Source: Methylobacterium sp. R2-1
Lineage (GTDB): Bacteria; Pseudomonadota; Alphaproteobacteria; Rhizobiales; Beijerinckiaceae
NCBI RefSeq assembly: GCF_014191355.1
Contig: NZ_JACHWM010000014.1
Location: 124,001-188,000, forward strand
Length of the DNA stretch: 64,000 nt
Direction: 5' to 3'
Under the pieces are notes generated by a model. It was not told the origin of the DNA, searched no databases, and saw nothing but the letters and a program-made list of their open reading frames with translations. Below are positions 34,234 through 43,099 of this stretch, piece after piece (position 1 is the first letter of the stretch; every line of letters begins with the position of its first letter). A program made the translations under genes and the position numbers.

Positions 34234-35633
34234 TGACGATCCATCAGTCTCCGGAAGCGTTCGGCTACGAAGCCTTCCTGCACAAGCACCAGAACAAGGA
34301 GGTCTTGCGCTTCATCACCTGCGGTTCGGTCGATGACGGCAAGTCCACCCTGATCGGACGCCTCCTGCACGACACCAAGCAGATCTTCGACGATCAGGTG
34401 ACGGCGCTTCAGCGCGACTCGCGCAAGCACGGTACGCAGGGTGGCGAGGTCGATCTCGCCCTGCTGGTCGACGGCCTCCAGGCGGAGCGCGAGCAGGGCA
34501 TCACCATTGATGTCGCCTACCGCTTCTTCTCGACCGAGCGGCGTTCCTTCATCGTCGCCGACACCCCCGGGCACGAGCAGTACACCCGCAACATGGCGAC
34601 CGGCGCCTCGACCGCCGACGTCGCCGTGATCCTGGTCGATGCCCGCCACGGCCTGACCCGCCAGACCCGGCGCCACGCGCTCCTCGTGTCGCTGCTCGGC
34701 ATCCACCGGGTGGCGCTCGCCATCAACAAGATGGATCTGGTCGGCTGGTCGCAGGACAAGTTCGAGGCAATCGTCTCAGGCTTCCAAGCCTTCGCCGCAC
34801 CGCTGAACTTTTCCGAGGTGCGGGCGATCCCGCTCTCGGCCAAGAACGGCGACAACGTCGTCCTGCCGGGCACCGCCGCGACCTGGTACGACGGCGTTCC
34901 GCTGCTGCGCTACCTCGAAGAGGTGCCGGTGAAGTCGGAGGAGCGCGCCGCCGCCTTCCGCATGCCGGTGCAGTGGGTGAACCGCCCAAACTCGGATTTT
35001 CGCGGTTTCTCGGGGCTGATCGCCAGCGGAACGGTAGCGCCCGGCGACGCCGTTACCGTCGCGCCTTCCGGAAAAACCTCGACGATTGCCCGCATCTTCA
35101 CCGCCGATGGCGATCTGGAGCGGGCGAGCGAGGGTCAGTCGGTCACGCTGGTGCTCGCCGACGAGGTCGACGCCTCCCGCGGCGCGGTGATTGCCACCTC
35201 GGACGCGCCGCTGACCCTGACCGACAGCCTCGACGTGCGGCTGTTCTGGGCAGCGGAGACCGATCTTGCTCCCGGCGCCAGCCTGTGGGCGAAGGTCGGC
35301 ACGCAGACCGTCAACGCGGTGGTGAAGGCGGTCCATCGCCGGATCGACCCGGAGACCGGACAGGCGGGTCCGGCCGAGAAACTCGCGGTCAACGATATCG
35401 GCGACGTGACCCTGACCCTCGACCGGCAGATCGCCATCGACCCTTACGTCGAGAACCGCGACACCGGCAGCCTGATCCTGATCGACCGCGAGACCACGGA
35501 TACGGCCGCGCTCGGCCTCGTCCAGACGGTCGTCGCCACGGCCAAGGCGTCCGCACCGTCCGCGACGACGTCGCAGGAGTCGGCCCGCAGCGGCGGCCTG
35601 CTCGCCGGCCTCAAGCGACTGTTCGGCGGCTGA
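34233..35633 (+). CDS. cysN: Sulfate adenylyltransferase subunit 1 (GTPase)
   Basis: 466 residues. GTP hydrolysis by this EF-Tu-like subunit drives APS formation by CysD. G1 is GSVDDGKSTLIGRLLHD, G2/G3 are QGITIDVAYRFF and DTPGHEQYTRNM, G4 is NKMD, and beta-barrel domains 2 and 3 follow (QWVNRPNSDFRGFSGLIASG). It stops before any APS-kinase domain, unlike the fused NodQ/CysNC proteins of many rhizobia, which fits direct reduction of APS by the adjacent CysH. A terminator follows. Confidence 0.95.
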   Translation: MTIHQSPEAFGYEAFLHKHQNKEVLRFITCGSVDDGKSTLIGRLLHDTKQIFDDQVTALQRDSRKHGTQGGEVDLALLVDGLQAEREQGITIDVAYRFFSTERRSFIVADTPGHEQYTRNMATGASTADVAVILVDARHGLTRQTRRHALLVSLLGIHRVALAINKMDLVGWSQDKFEAIVSGFQAFAAPLNFSEVRAIPLSAKNGDNVVLPGTAATWYDGVPLLRYLEEVPVKSEERAAAFRMPVQWVNRPNSDFRGFSGLIASGTVAPGDAVTVAPSGKTSTIARIFTADGDLERASEGQSVTLVLADEVDASRGAVIATSDAPLTLTDSLDVRLFWAAETDLAPGASLWAKVGTQTVNAVVKAVHRRIDPETGQAGPAEKLAVNDIGDVTLTLDRQIAIDPYVENRDTGSLILIDRETTDTAALGLVQTVVATAKASAPSATTSQESARSGGLLAGLKRLFGG

Positions 35634-35650
35634 CGCGCCGCCCGCCACGC

Positions 35651-35676
35651 CCTCTCCCCCGCGGGGGAGGGTTTTT
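35651..35676 (+). terminator. Rho-independent terminator of the cysHDN operon
   Basis: CCCTCTCCCCCGCGGGGGAGGG hairpin (one bulge) followed by TTTTT, 18 bp after the cysN stop. The stem resembles the GC-rich palindromes found elsewhere in the window. Confidence 0.85.
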
Positions 35677-35712
35677 CTGGCGGGCAGTCTGGCGCCCGAT
35701 TAGAACCGGCGC

Positions 35713-36753
35713 ATGACCTCCGCCCCCGACCCGGTTGCCGACGTGTACGAAGGCCGGGATGGGTGGCTGTTCCTGATCCGCGGCAACAACCGGGTGCTGG
35801 AGCAGTACGGCCGGCCAGGCGTCTCGCGCGGGACGCTGTGGCGCTGGCGGCGGATCATCGAGACGCGTGTGCGGCGCTGCGCCCGGCTCGGCGCGACCTA
35901 CTTCCACGCCCTCGCGCCTGAAAAGCTCACCGTCTACCCCGAGCGGGCCGAAGGGCTCGCCTTCGATCCGGCCCGCGCTCCCGCGCTCCGGCTCGCCCGC
36001 TGGCTCACCGCCTCGCCGGGCGCCCGGGCCTGGGTCGATCTCACGGGTGCGTTCCGGGCGCAAACGGGCGGGCCGCCGCTGTATCTGCGCACCGACACCC
36101 ACTGGACGTTCGAGGGCTGCGCGCTGGCCTACAGCACGATCCTGGGGCGGATGGGCGTTCCCCCGCGCGACGACATCGGGACGCGGCGGGACCGCACCGC
36201 CCTGCCCTTCTCGGGCGATCTCGGTCGAAAGTTCACGCCTCATCGCGTGGAGCTTGCGGAAGGCACCGCCCTCGCGAGCGAGGCCCGGCGCGTCTACGCC
36301 AACGATCTCCTGCTGGAGATGGAGGCGCTGGGCCGCGGCGGCGACGCCCATCTCGGCACCCACGCAGTGTTTCGCAACGACGACCCGCTGGCCGATCCGC
36401 GCCGTCTCGTCATCTTCGGCGATTCCTACGCGCAGCACACCGGCCACAGCCCGATCGCGACGCTGACCGCGCTGTTCGCCGACACCTTTCGCGAGGTGCA
36501 CTTCCTGTGGTCGACGGGGATCGATTGGCGCTATCTCGAAGCGGTCCGCCCCGATTTCGTGCTCGGCGAGACGGCCGAGCGCTTCGTGATCGACGTGCCC
36601 CCCCACGGCATCCGGATCGAGCGGCTCGCGGAACTCGCCCGCGAACGGAAACTCATGGGGGCGATCATGGGAGGGGATTCACCGTCACCTGAGCCGCCTC
36701 CGCCTGACGCGCCCGCATCCGCGCCTGAAGCCGCTGGCGCCGCGCCGCGATGA
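35713..36753 (+). CDS. AlgX/AlgJ-like SGNH-type acetyltransferase-related protein
   Basis: 346 residues, no signal peptide seen. It starts with VYEGRDGWLFLIRGNN (the YEGKDGWLF-like opening of the AlgX/AlgJ family) and contains LAPEKLTVYPERAE, YLRTDTHWTFEGCALAYS (Asp/His pair of the SGNH-like triad) and VIFGDSYAQHTGH (the serine-containing GDSY block). Family members O-acetylate exopolysaccharides such as alginate. Here there is no alginate or MBOAT acyltransferase gene nearby, so the substrate is open. The last 89 bp overlap the end of the convergent BrkB gene. Confidence 0.8.
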   Translation: MTSAPDPVADVYEGRDGWLFLIRGNNRVLEQYGRPGVSRGTLWRWRRIIETRVRRCARLGATYFHALAPEKLTVYPERAEGLAFDPARAPALRLARWLTASPGARAWVDLTGAFRAQTGGPPLYLRTDTHWTFEGCALAYSTILGRMGVPPRDDIGTRRDRTALPFSGDLGRKFTPHRVELAEGTALASEARRVYANDLLLEMEALGRGGDAHLGTHAVFRNDDPLADPRRLVIFGDSYAQHTGHSPIATLTALFADTFREVHFLWSTGIDWRYLEAVRPDFVLGETAERFVIDVPPHGIRIERLAELARERKLMGAIMGGDSPSPEPPPPDAPASAPEAAGAAPR

Positions 36754-37669
36754 CCGTACCGTTCACCTCGCCGCCGAACAGGAACATCGCCGCGAGCCAG
36801 TAGAGGAACACCAGGAAGATCATCGCGGTGGCGAGGCCGCCATAGGTCGAGGCGTAGGCGTTCGAGAAGCGGTCGAGATAGAAACCGAAGCCGAGGCCGG
36901 CGAGGAACCACAGGCACAGCGTCACGGCGATGCCCGGCAGCACGGACAGCACCGGACGCCGCCCGGCGGCCACGAACTTGTGGGCGATCACCAGCACCAG
37001 CGCGATCAGGAAGGCGGTGACGCCGATGCGGCCGATGGCGACCGTCAGCGCGAGCGGCTCCAGTCCCGGCGCCACGAAGACGAGCTGGCGCCAGATCAGC
37101 GGCCCGAGCACCACGAGGAGTGCGAAGGCCAGCATGGCGAAGGCACCGCAGACGACGTAGCCGATCGATTCGAGCCGGGTGAGCCACCAGGGGCGCATCT
37201 CGCGGATGCCGTAGGCGCGATTGAGCCCGACTCGCAGCGATTCCACTCCCGAGGACGAGAAGTAGAGCGCCAGCAGGGCGCCGAGGGTCAGTACGCCGCC
37301 GCGCTGCTCGGTGAGAAGGCGATGGACCTCGCCGACGATGGGCTTGGCCACCTCCCGGGGCACCGCGTCGAAGATCAGCGTGCCGGCCTCGTCCGCCAAC
37401 GGCTTGCTGCCGATCAGGCCGGCGAGCGCCGCGAGCAGGATCAGGAACGGGAACAGCGAGGTCAGCATCGACAGCGCGATGTGGCTGGCAATCGCCCAGC
37501 CATCATGGGCGACGAAGCGCTGCGCAGCCAGCCCCGTCACGTCGAGGATCTTTTTGAATCGGCTCAAGGGAGGAGATGGCTTCTTCGGCTGAGTCGAGGC
37601 GGGCCGCTCCATACGGGCTATCGGATGCGGCGCGTCAATCTCGGGGGCACTCGGGTGCGGGCGTAGCAT
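36665..37669 (-). CDS. YihY/BrkB-family inner-membrane protein
   Basis: 334 residues with six hydrophobic segments. Family marks: ASHIALSMLTSLFPFLILLA, LALYFSSSGVESLRVGLNRAYG, ESIGYVVCGAFAMLAFALLV and YASTYGGLATAMIFLVFLYW. YihY/BrkB proteins are widespread; the old RNase BN assignment was an error and the true role, perhaps transport, is unsettled. ATG at 37669 has GAGGG close upstream; 37612 is an in-frame alternative without a clear site. The 3' end overlaps the AlgX-like gene on the other strand. Divergent from the DMT exporter with only 60 bp between starts. Confidence 0.88.
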   Translation of the reverse strand: MLRPHPSAPEIDAPHPIARMERPASTQPKKPSPPLSRFKKILDVTGLAAQRFVAHDGWAIASHIALSMLTSLFPFLILLAALAGLIGSKPLADEAGTLIFDAVPREVAKPIVGEVHRLLTEQRGGVLTLGALLALYFSSSGVESLRVGLNRAYGIREMRPWWLTRLESIGYVVCGAFAMLAFALLVVLGPLIWRQLVFVAPGLEPLALTVAIGRIGVTAFLIALVLVIAHKFVAAGRRPVLSVLPGIAVTLCLWFLAGLGFGFYLDRFSNAYASTYGGLATAMIFLVFLYWLAAMFLFGGEVNGTVIAARRQRLQARMRARQAEAAQVTVNPLP

Positions 37670-37729
37670 GGCCGCCCTCAGGTTTCTCCGATTGCCATAA
37701 GGTCACCCGCGTGCTGCTTGCCGGGCGCC

Positions 37730-38620
37730 ATGTTGAGCGTTCTCTCCAGCCTGATCCCGGCCGCCTTCGTGCTGATCTGGGCGAGCGGCTTCGTCGCCGC
37801 GCGCTACGTAGCGCCTTACGCCGAGCCGCTCGCCTTCGTTGCGGTACGGCTTGCCCTGGTCGCGCTCGTTCTGGCCGGCATCGCGTTGGTCCGGCGCGCC
37901 CGCTGGCCGCGGAAAGCCGCCGGCTGGCGCGACGGCATGGTCGCGGGCGTGCTGATGCAGGGCATCTACGTGGCCGGGGTGTTCTGGTCGGTGCATCGCG
38001 GCCTGCCCGCCGGCATCGCGGCCCTGGTCGGCAGCCTTCAGCCGCTCCTCACGGCGGCCGTGTCGCAGCCGCTGCTCGGCGAGCGGGTCGGGCCGCGGCG
38101 CTGGGCCGGCATCGGCCTCGGTTTTCTCGGGGCGGGCCTGGTGCTCGGGCCGAAGCTCGGCGCGGTCGATGCCGCCGGCATTCCGCCCGTTGCGCTCCTC
38201 GTGTCGCTCGCCGCCATGCTGGCGATGACCGCCGGCACGCTGTGGCAGAAGCGGAAAGGCGCCGGGGCCGACCTCGTCACCAATGCCTGCCTGCAATTCG
38301 TCGGCGGCACCGCCTTCGCGGTTCCGCTCGCGCTCATCGCCGGCGAGACGCATCTGAGCCCGAGCCTTCCGCTCGGCCTCGGCATGGCGTGGTCGGTCCT
38401 CGTCAACTCGGTCGGCGGCATCCTCCTGTTGCTGGCGCTGATCCGGCGCGGCGCGGTGGCGGGCGTCGCCTCGCTGCTCTTCCTGGTGCCGCCGGTCTCG
38501 GCCGCGATCGCCTACGTCATGTTCGGCGAGGCGCTGACCCTGATGCAGATCGCGGGCATGGCGGTCGCCGCCTGCGGCGTCGGATTGGCGAGTGGTCCTC
38601 AAACCCGCGCAACGCGGTAA
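37730..38620 (+). CDS. DMT-superfamily (EamA) transporter
   Basis: 296 residues with about ten hydrophobic helices in two EamA repeats. Typical motifs: FVLIWASGFVAARYVAPYAE at the start and, in repeat two, ASLLFLVPPVSAAIAYVMFG plus EALTLMQIAGMAVAACGVGL at the end. Members export amino acids, nucleotides or other small metabolites; substrate unknown. ATG at 37730 chosen over an in-frame TTG at 37718. Confidence 0.88.
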   Translation: MLSVLSSLIPAAFVLIWASGFVAARYVAPYAEPLAFVAVRLALVALVLAGIALVRRARWPRKAAGWRDGMVAGVLMQGIYVAGVFWSVHRGLPAGIAALVGSLQPLLTAAVSQPLLGERVGPRRWAGIGLGFLGAGLVLGPKLGAVDAAGIPPVALLVSLAAMLAMTAGTLWQKRKGAGADLVTNACLQFVGGTAFAVPLALIAGETHLSPSLPLGLGMAWSVLVNSVGGILLLLALIRRGAVAGVASLLFLVPPVSAAIAYVMFGEALTLMQIAGMAVAACGVGLASGPQTRATR

Positions 38621-38736
38621 ACCGAATGATGAATTCAGCCTAAAGACGGGGGATGCGGCGATGAGAAACCACTATTGTGCCGGCGATCCTGCCTATAAAG
38701 GGACCATCTGATCGCTTTCATAGAAGAGAGTTCGCC

Positions 38737-40425
38737 ATGGCAGCATCCCCCGCCATCCAGGCCGCCAATGACCCGAGTGATTTCGTCGCGCTGGCCAAGG
38801 ACGCCGCCGCGGGCGCCAAGGCCCTCGTCGCCGAGGCGACCGCCCGCGTGAAGGCGCGGGTGACGGGCCCGGAGGGTAAGCTCGATGCGGGTGCGCTGGA
38901 GCGCGAGCAGCATGCCGCCCACGGCCTGTCCTGGCTTGCCACTTACGGCGAGGCGGTGCGCGAACTCGCCGGCTACGCCGAACGGCTGCAGGGCGAGGGC
39001 AGCTTCGGCGAGACCGAGGCGCTGCTCGTGAAGATCGGTGTCGGCGAGTATCTCGATCAGATGTTCGGCGGCATCCCGATGAGCCAGGGCGAGATCGTGC
39101 GCCCGACCGCGCTCGGCTTCACGAGCGCCGAACTCGCGTCCTTGCGCACGCCGGCCATCGACGCGGCGATTGCCGAGGGGAACACGCCCGCCAACCGCGC
39201 CGCGCTGATCGCCAAGATCCGCGAGGCTACGACATCGGGGGCTGCCACCATCGGCCTTTCCGGCCTCGACGAGGACATGGAGGCGATCCGCTCCGAGATG
39301 CGCCGCTTCGGCAAGGCCGAGGTGGTGGAGCAGGCTCAGGAGTGGCACCGCGAGAACGCCTACATCCCGATGGCGATCATCGAGAAGATGGCCGAACTCG
39401 GCGTGTTCGGCCTCACCATCCCCGAGGAATACGGCGGCATGGGCATGCCCAAGGCCGCGATGTGCGTGGTCTCCGAGGAATTGTCGCGCGCCTATATCGG
39501 CGTCGGCTCGCTCGGAACCCGCTCGGAGATCGCCGCCGAGCTGATCCTGTGCGGCGGCACCGAGGAGCAGAAGCAGCGCTTCCTGCCGCGCATCGCGTCG
39601 GGCGAGATCCTGCCGACCGCCGTCTTCACCGAGCCGAACACCGGCTCGGACCTCGCCTCGCTCCGCACCAAGGCAGTGAAGGAGGGCGACGCCTGGAAGA
39701 TCACGGGCAACAAGACCTGGATCACCCACCCCGTGCGCGCCGACATCATGACCGTGCTCGTGCGCACCAAGCCCGAGGAGAAGGGCCACCGCGGCCTCTC
39801 GATGCTGATCGCCGAGAAGCCGCGCGGCTCGGACGAGAACCCCTTCCCCGTTGACGGCCTGTCCGGCGGCGAGATCGAGGTGCTCGGCTATCGCGGCATG
39901 AAGGAATATGAACTCTCCTTCGAGGGCTTCTCCGTGCCCGCCGGGAACCTCCTCGGCGAGGTCGAGGGGAAGGGCTTTGCCCAGCTCATGCAGACCTTCG
40001 AATCGGCCCGCATCCAGACCGCGGCCCGCGCCATCGGTGTGGCCCAGTCGGCCCTCGACATCGGCCTGCGCTACGCCGAGGAGCGGGTACAGTTCGGCAA
40101 GGCGCTGGTGGAGTTCCCGCGCGTCGCCGACAAGCTCGCGATGATGGCGGTCGAGATCAACATCGCCCGCCAGCTCACCTACTTCTCCGCCCGCGAGAAG
40201 GATGAGGGCAAGCGCTGCGACCTCGAGGCCGGCATGGCCAAGCTGCTCGGTGCCCGCGTCGCCTGGGCGGCGGCCGACAACGCGCTGCAGATCCACGGCG
40301 GCAACGGCTTCGCGCTGGAATACCCGATCAGCCGCGTGCTGTGCGACGCACGTATCCTCTCGATCTTCGAGGGCGCCGCCGAGATCCAGGCCCAGGTCAT
40401 CGCCCGGCGCCTTCTGGAGCAGTAA
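38737..40425 (+). CDS. mcd: (2S)-Methylsuccinyl-CoA dehydrogenase
   Basis: 562 residues. An FAD acyl-CoA dehydrogenase that oxidises methylsuccinyl-CoA to mesaconyl-CoA in the ethylmalonyl-CoA pathway, which regenerates glyoxylate during growth on C1 and C2 compounds. The first 170 residues are an extra helical domain (Ala-rich, then LARGE patterns such as EYLDQMFGGIPMSQGEIVRP) that ordinary acyl-CoA dehydrogenases lack. The core follows (LTIPEEYGGMGMPKAAMCVV, TEPNTGSDLASLRTKAV, ITGNKTWITH, YAEERVQFGKAL, QIHGGNGFALEYPISRVLCD). ATG at 38737 follows AGAAGAGAG. It stands alone and ends in a terminator; other pathway genes are not in the window. Confidence 0.88.
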   Translation: MAASPAIQAANDPSDFVALAKDAAAGAKALVAEATARVKARVTGPEGKLDAGALEREQHAAHGLSWLATYGEAVRELAGYAERLQGEGSFGETEALLVKIGVGEYLDQMFGGIPMSQGEIVRPTALGFTSAELASLRTPAIDAAIAEGNTPANRAALIAKIREATTSGAATIGLSGLDEDMEAIRSEMRRFGKAEVVEQAQEWHRENAYIPMAIIEKMAELGVFGLTIPEEYGGMGMPKAAMCVVSEELSRAYIGVGSLGTRSEIAAELILCGGTEEQKQRFLPRIASGEILPTAVFTEPNTGSDLASLRTKAVKEGDAWKITGNKTWITHPVRADIMTVLVRTKPEEKGHRGLSMLIAEKPRGSDENPFPVDGLSGGEIEVLGYRGMKEYELSFEGFSVPAGNLLGEVEGKGFAQLMQTFESARIQTAARAIGVAQSALDIGLRYAEERVQFGKALVEFPRVADKLAMMAVEINIARQLTYFSAREKDEGKRCDLEAGMAKLLGARVAWAAADNALQIHGGNGFALEYPISRVLCDARILSIFEGAAEIQAQVIARRLLEQ

Positions 40426-40838
40426 GCGCCTCGGCAAACGTATGTTCGAGAACAGCCTCGCCCGGCCCTGTGCCGGGCGGGGCTTTTGCTTTCCATGCGT
40501 CGCCCCCTTTCGATGGAAGCGGCGCGTGGAACGGGAGAACCGATCGAGCGCGCCGAAGCAGACTTCCGACCGGGTTACTCCTTTTGGTCACAGCTCATCC
40601 GAGACTTGTCACCTGAGGAGATGTGCGTGTGCAGGACGCCGCCCAAATGCATCGGCTGAAAATATCTCGTAAAATCAGAGATTTCTCCGGGCCTACAGTT
40701 TTCGCGGCCCGCATTCCGATCGGAAAGCAGAGTTTTATCGCCTGAGATTGCGACCACCCTCGCGCAAATCACCACAAGCGCCTAAAGCTGTGGGTGCGCG
40801 AACGCCGTGGCTTTCCATCGCGCGACAGGGAGGGTGTC
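40426..40838. other. Intergenic stretch, 413 bp
   Basis: Starts with the mcd terminator (40455-40487). From about 40600 it is AT-richer than the rest of the window (AAAATATCTCGTAAAATCAG) and presumably holds the promoter of the papain-hydrolase gene. No gene was seen. Confidence 0.5.
40455..40487 (+). terminator. Rho-independent terminator after mcd
   Basis: Stem GCCTCGCCCGGC / GCCGGGCGGGGC (one mismatch) followed by TTTT, 30 bp after the mcd stop. Confidence 0.85.
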
Positions 40839-42773
40839 ATGGACATGAAAACCCCCGCCAAACGCACATTCGATGCGCTTCCGGACACTATCGACTTCCG
40901 CGATACGCTGTACGTGCCGAGCCTGGTCGCGGTGAGGGCCACCTCCGACATCGAGGTCTTCCGAAGTCACAAGATTCCAGTGCTCGACCAGGGCAAGGAG
41001 GGCGCCTGTACCGGCTACGGCCTCGCCACCGTTGCGAACTACCTACTCAAGGCGCGCGGCGGCACGGAGGAGGCCGACTCGGTCAGCGCCTGGATGCTCT
41101 ACACGATGGCCAAGCGCTACGACGAATGGCCCGGCGAGGACTACGACGGATCCAGTGCCCGGGGCGCCATGAAGGGCTGGCACAAGCACGGGCTCTGCGC
41201 GGAGAGGCTCTGGAAGGACAAGAAGGGAGACATCACCCTCACCGAAGAGCGCGCCGCCAATGCCCTGGAGCGGCCCCTGGGCGCGTATTTCCGAGTCAAC
41301 CACAAGGACTTGGTCGCGATGCACGCGGCCATCAGCGAGACGGGCGTTCTGTTCGCGACGGCCAGCGTGCACAGGGGATGGCAGACGGTTCGAGAGGGCG
41401 ACGAAGCAATCGCCTTCGAAGACGGCGTGCTCGGCGGCCACGCTTTCGCCATCGTCGGATACAACCGGGAAGGCTTCTGGATTCAGAACAGCTGGGGGCC
41501 ACGCTGGGGCCGGGGCGGGATCGCCCTCCTGACCTATGCCGACTGGCTCACCAACGGCAGCGACGTCTGGGTGGCGGCGCTCGGCGCACCGGTCGCGGTC
41601 GGCCGGCCCGTCGGCTCATCGGAGATGATGGTCGGCGCGCCGCGCAGCTACGAGAGCCAGATCTACGCCTCGCTGCGCCCTTACATCATCGCCTGCAAGG
41701 ACGACGGGCTCCTCGACGACAAAGGCTCCTACGGCCTGACGCCGGGTGCCCTGCGCAGCCTCATCACCGAACAGATGCCCAAGCGCATGGAGGGTTGGGC
41801 GAAGAAGCGGGTCGTCATCTACGCGCATGGCGGCCTCGTCTCGCAGGATGCCGCGATCCAGACCGTCGCCAACAACCGCGAGCCCCTGCTCAAGGCCGAG
41901 GTATACCCACTCTCCCTAATCTGGCGGTCGGATGCCTGGACGACGCTCGGCAACATCCTCCGAGAGGCGGTCCGCAGCCGGCGCGACGAGGATTTCCTCG
42001 ATCGTGCCAAGGACTTCATGCTCGACCGCCTCGACGACACCCTCGAACCGCTGGCGCGACTCCTCGGCGGCAAGGCGCTCTGGGACGAGATGAAGGAGAA
42101 CGCCGAGGGGGCGACGAAGAACAAGAAGGGCGGCGCGCGGCTGATGGCCGACCATCTGGCCGCCCTCTACAAGAGTGGAGGGATCGACGAGATCCACCTC
42201 GTGGGCCACAGCGCCGGCTCGATCCTGCACGCTTTACTGGCGAAGTACCTCGTCGAGAAAGACGTCAAGATCAGGAGCCTGTCGCTCTGGGCGCCCGCTT
42301 GCACGATGGAGGTGTTCGATACCGTCTTCAAACCTCTCATCGACGACGGCAAGATCGAGAGCTTTGATCTTTACACGCTCGACGATGCGACGGAGCAGAA
42401 CGATCATTGTGCCAACATTTACCACAAGTCACTGCTGTATCTCGTCAGCGCTGCCTTCGAAGCGAGTCCGCGCATTCCGGGAATCCGGGACGGCGTTCCG
42501 ATCCTGGGGATGGCCAAGTTCGCTCAGACAATTCCCCGATCGTTCTGGCGTGCGCAGACATGCAACTGGTTCCTCTCACCGGGCGAGAAGAGCCAATCCG
42601 TCCATCACGGGGATTTCGACAACGATGGCACGACGCTGCAAACGACGCTCGGCCGCATTCTCAGGCAGGACATCACCCTCGACTTGACGGGCCTGACACA
42701 CTCGATGCTGGCGAAGTCGGCCATGGCGCAGCAGCGCCGCCGGGCAAAGCTGAACGTCGCCTTGGTGCGGTAA
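40839..42773 (+). CDS. Papain-like (C1) protease fused to an alpha/beta-hydrolase
   Basis: 644 residues, no signal peptide or membrane segment, so cytoplasmic unless secreted without a leader. Residues 10-250 form a papain-like domain: Gln51 (oxyanion hole) and Cys57 in LDQGKEGACTGYGLA, His201 in GGHAFAIVGYN and Asn217 in WIQNSWGPRWGRGG, so the site is complete. Residues 320-600 look like an alpha/beta-hydrolase: VVIYAHGGLVSQDAA (oxyanion loop) and the nucleophile Ser458 in HLVGHSAGSILHALL; His590 in SVHHGDF is a candidate third residue. The two activities in one chain are unusual. ATG at 40839 follows AGGGAGGG. It is a single-gene unit closed by a stem-loop; no immunity or secretion gene is adjacent. 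Function unknown. Confidence 0.82.
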   Translation: MDMKTPAKRTFDALPDTIDFRDTLYVPSLVAVRATSDIEVFRSHKIPVLDQGKEGACTGYGLATVANYLLKARGGTEEADSVSAWMLYTMAKRYDEWPGEDYDGSSARGAMKGWHKHGLCAERLWKDKKGDITLTEERAANALERPLGAYFRVNHKDLVAMHAAISETGVLFATASVHRGWQTVREGDEAIAFEDGVLGGHAFAIVGYNREGFWIQNSWGPRWGRGGIALLTYADWLTNGSDVWVAALGAPVAVGRPVGSSEMMVGAPRSYESQIYASLRPYIIACKDDGLLDDKGSYGLTPGALRSLITEQMPKRMEGWAKKRVVIYAHGGLVSQDAAIQTVANNREPLLKAEVYPLSLIWRSDAWTTLGNILREAVRSRRDEDFLDRAKDFMLDRLDDTLEPLARLLGGKALWDEMKENAEGATKNKKGGARLMADHLAALYKSGGIDEIHLVGHSAGSILHALLAKYLVEKDVKIRSLSLWAPACTMEVFDTVFKPLIDDGKIESFDLYTLDDATEQNDHCANIYHKSLLYLVSAAFEASPRIPGIRDGVPILGMAKFAQTIPRSFWRAQTCNWFLSPGEKSQSVHHGDFDNDGTTLQTTLGRILRQDITLDLTGLTHSMLAKSAMAQQRRRAKLNVALVR

Positions 42774-42780
42774 GGGCGCG

Positions 42781-42808
42781 GGTGCCGGGCGGCTCGTCGC
42801 CCGGCACC
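42781..42808. terminator. Stem-loop between convergent genes
   Basis: Perfect 11-bp stem GGTGCCGGGCG / CGCCCGGCACC with a 6-base loop, 7 bp after the protease-hydrolase stop and 8 bp from the end of the convergent small gene. No T-tract on either side. Confidence 0.65.
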
Positions 42809-42816
42809 ATCCGCTC

Positions 42817-43017
42817 CTACTTGGTGATCTTCACCGAGACCGGATCGCTGGACGGGAAGGTCTCCTCCAGCGCCTCGTCGAGGCGCTCGTCCTTCTCGTC
42901 CTTCTGGTTCTCGGCAAGCGCCTTGTCGCCCTTTCCGTCCTGCTGGAAGCCTTTGGACTTGGTCTCGTCGGTCTCTTTCGTCTTGTCGGACACGGGCACC
43001 TCGCGGTCTGTCGCCAT
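42817..43017 (-). CDS. Small acidic/charged protein with ETFPxSDPVS motif
   Basis: 66 residues (or 58 from a GTG at 42993, which has GAGG in good position). Very hydrophilic, rich in Asp, Glu and Lys (DKTKETDETKSKGF, ALAENQKDEKDERLDEALEE), ending TFPSSDPVSVKITK. The ETFPASDPVS/S-type C-terminus defines a family of tiny alphaproteobacterial proteins with no known role, probably unstructured. Lies head to tail behind the GT4 gene on the same strand. Confidence 0.75.
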   Translation of the reverse strand: MATDREVPVSDKTKETDETKSKGFQQDGKGDKALAENQKDEKDERLDEALEETFPSSDPVSVKITK

Positions 43018-43099
43018 GCGCCGCAATGGGGCTCTGATGCGGCTCTGATGCGGACCAACGCGAGCGCGGCCTTCCTGTTTCGTGCAATCTCGCGGTCGG

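Noticed and set aside
34233..35633. CysN as a CysNC (APS kinase) fusion
   Set aside because: The protein ends at 466 residues, right after the third EF-Tu-like domain; no kinase P-loop follows.
38635..40437. A 600-codon minus-strand frame opposite mcd
   Set aside because: Antisense to a confidently identified dehydrogenase; composition is that of a shadow frame.
40426..43017. Toxin-immunity module around the papain-hydrolase fusion
   Set aside because: No secretion marker on the protein and no small immunity-like gene on the same strand next to it; the adjacent 66-residue protein belongs to a common family on the opposite strand.
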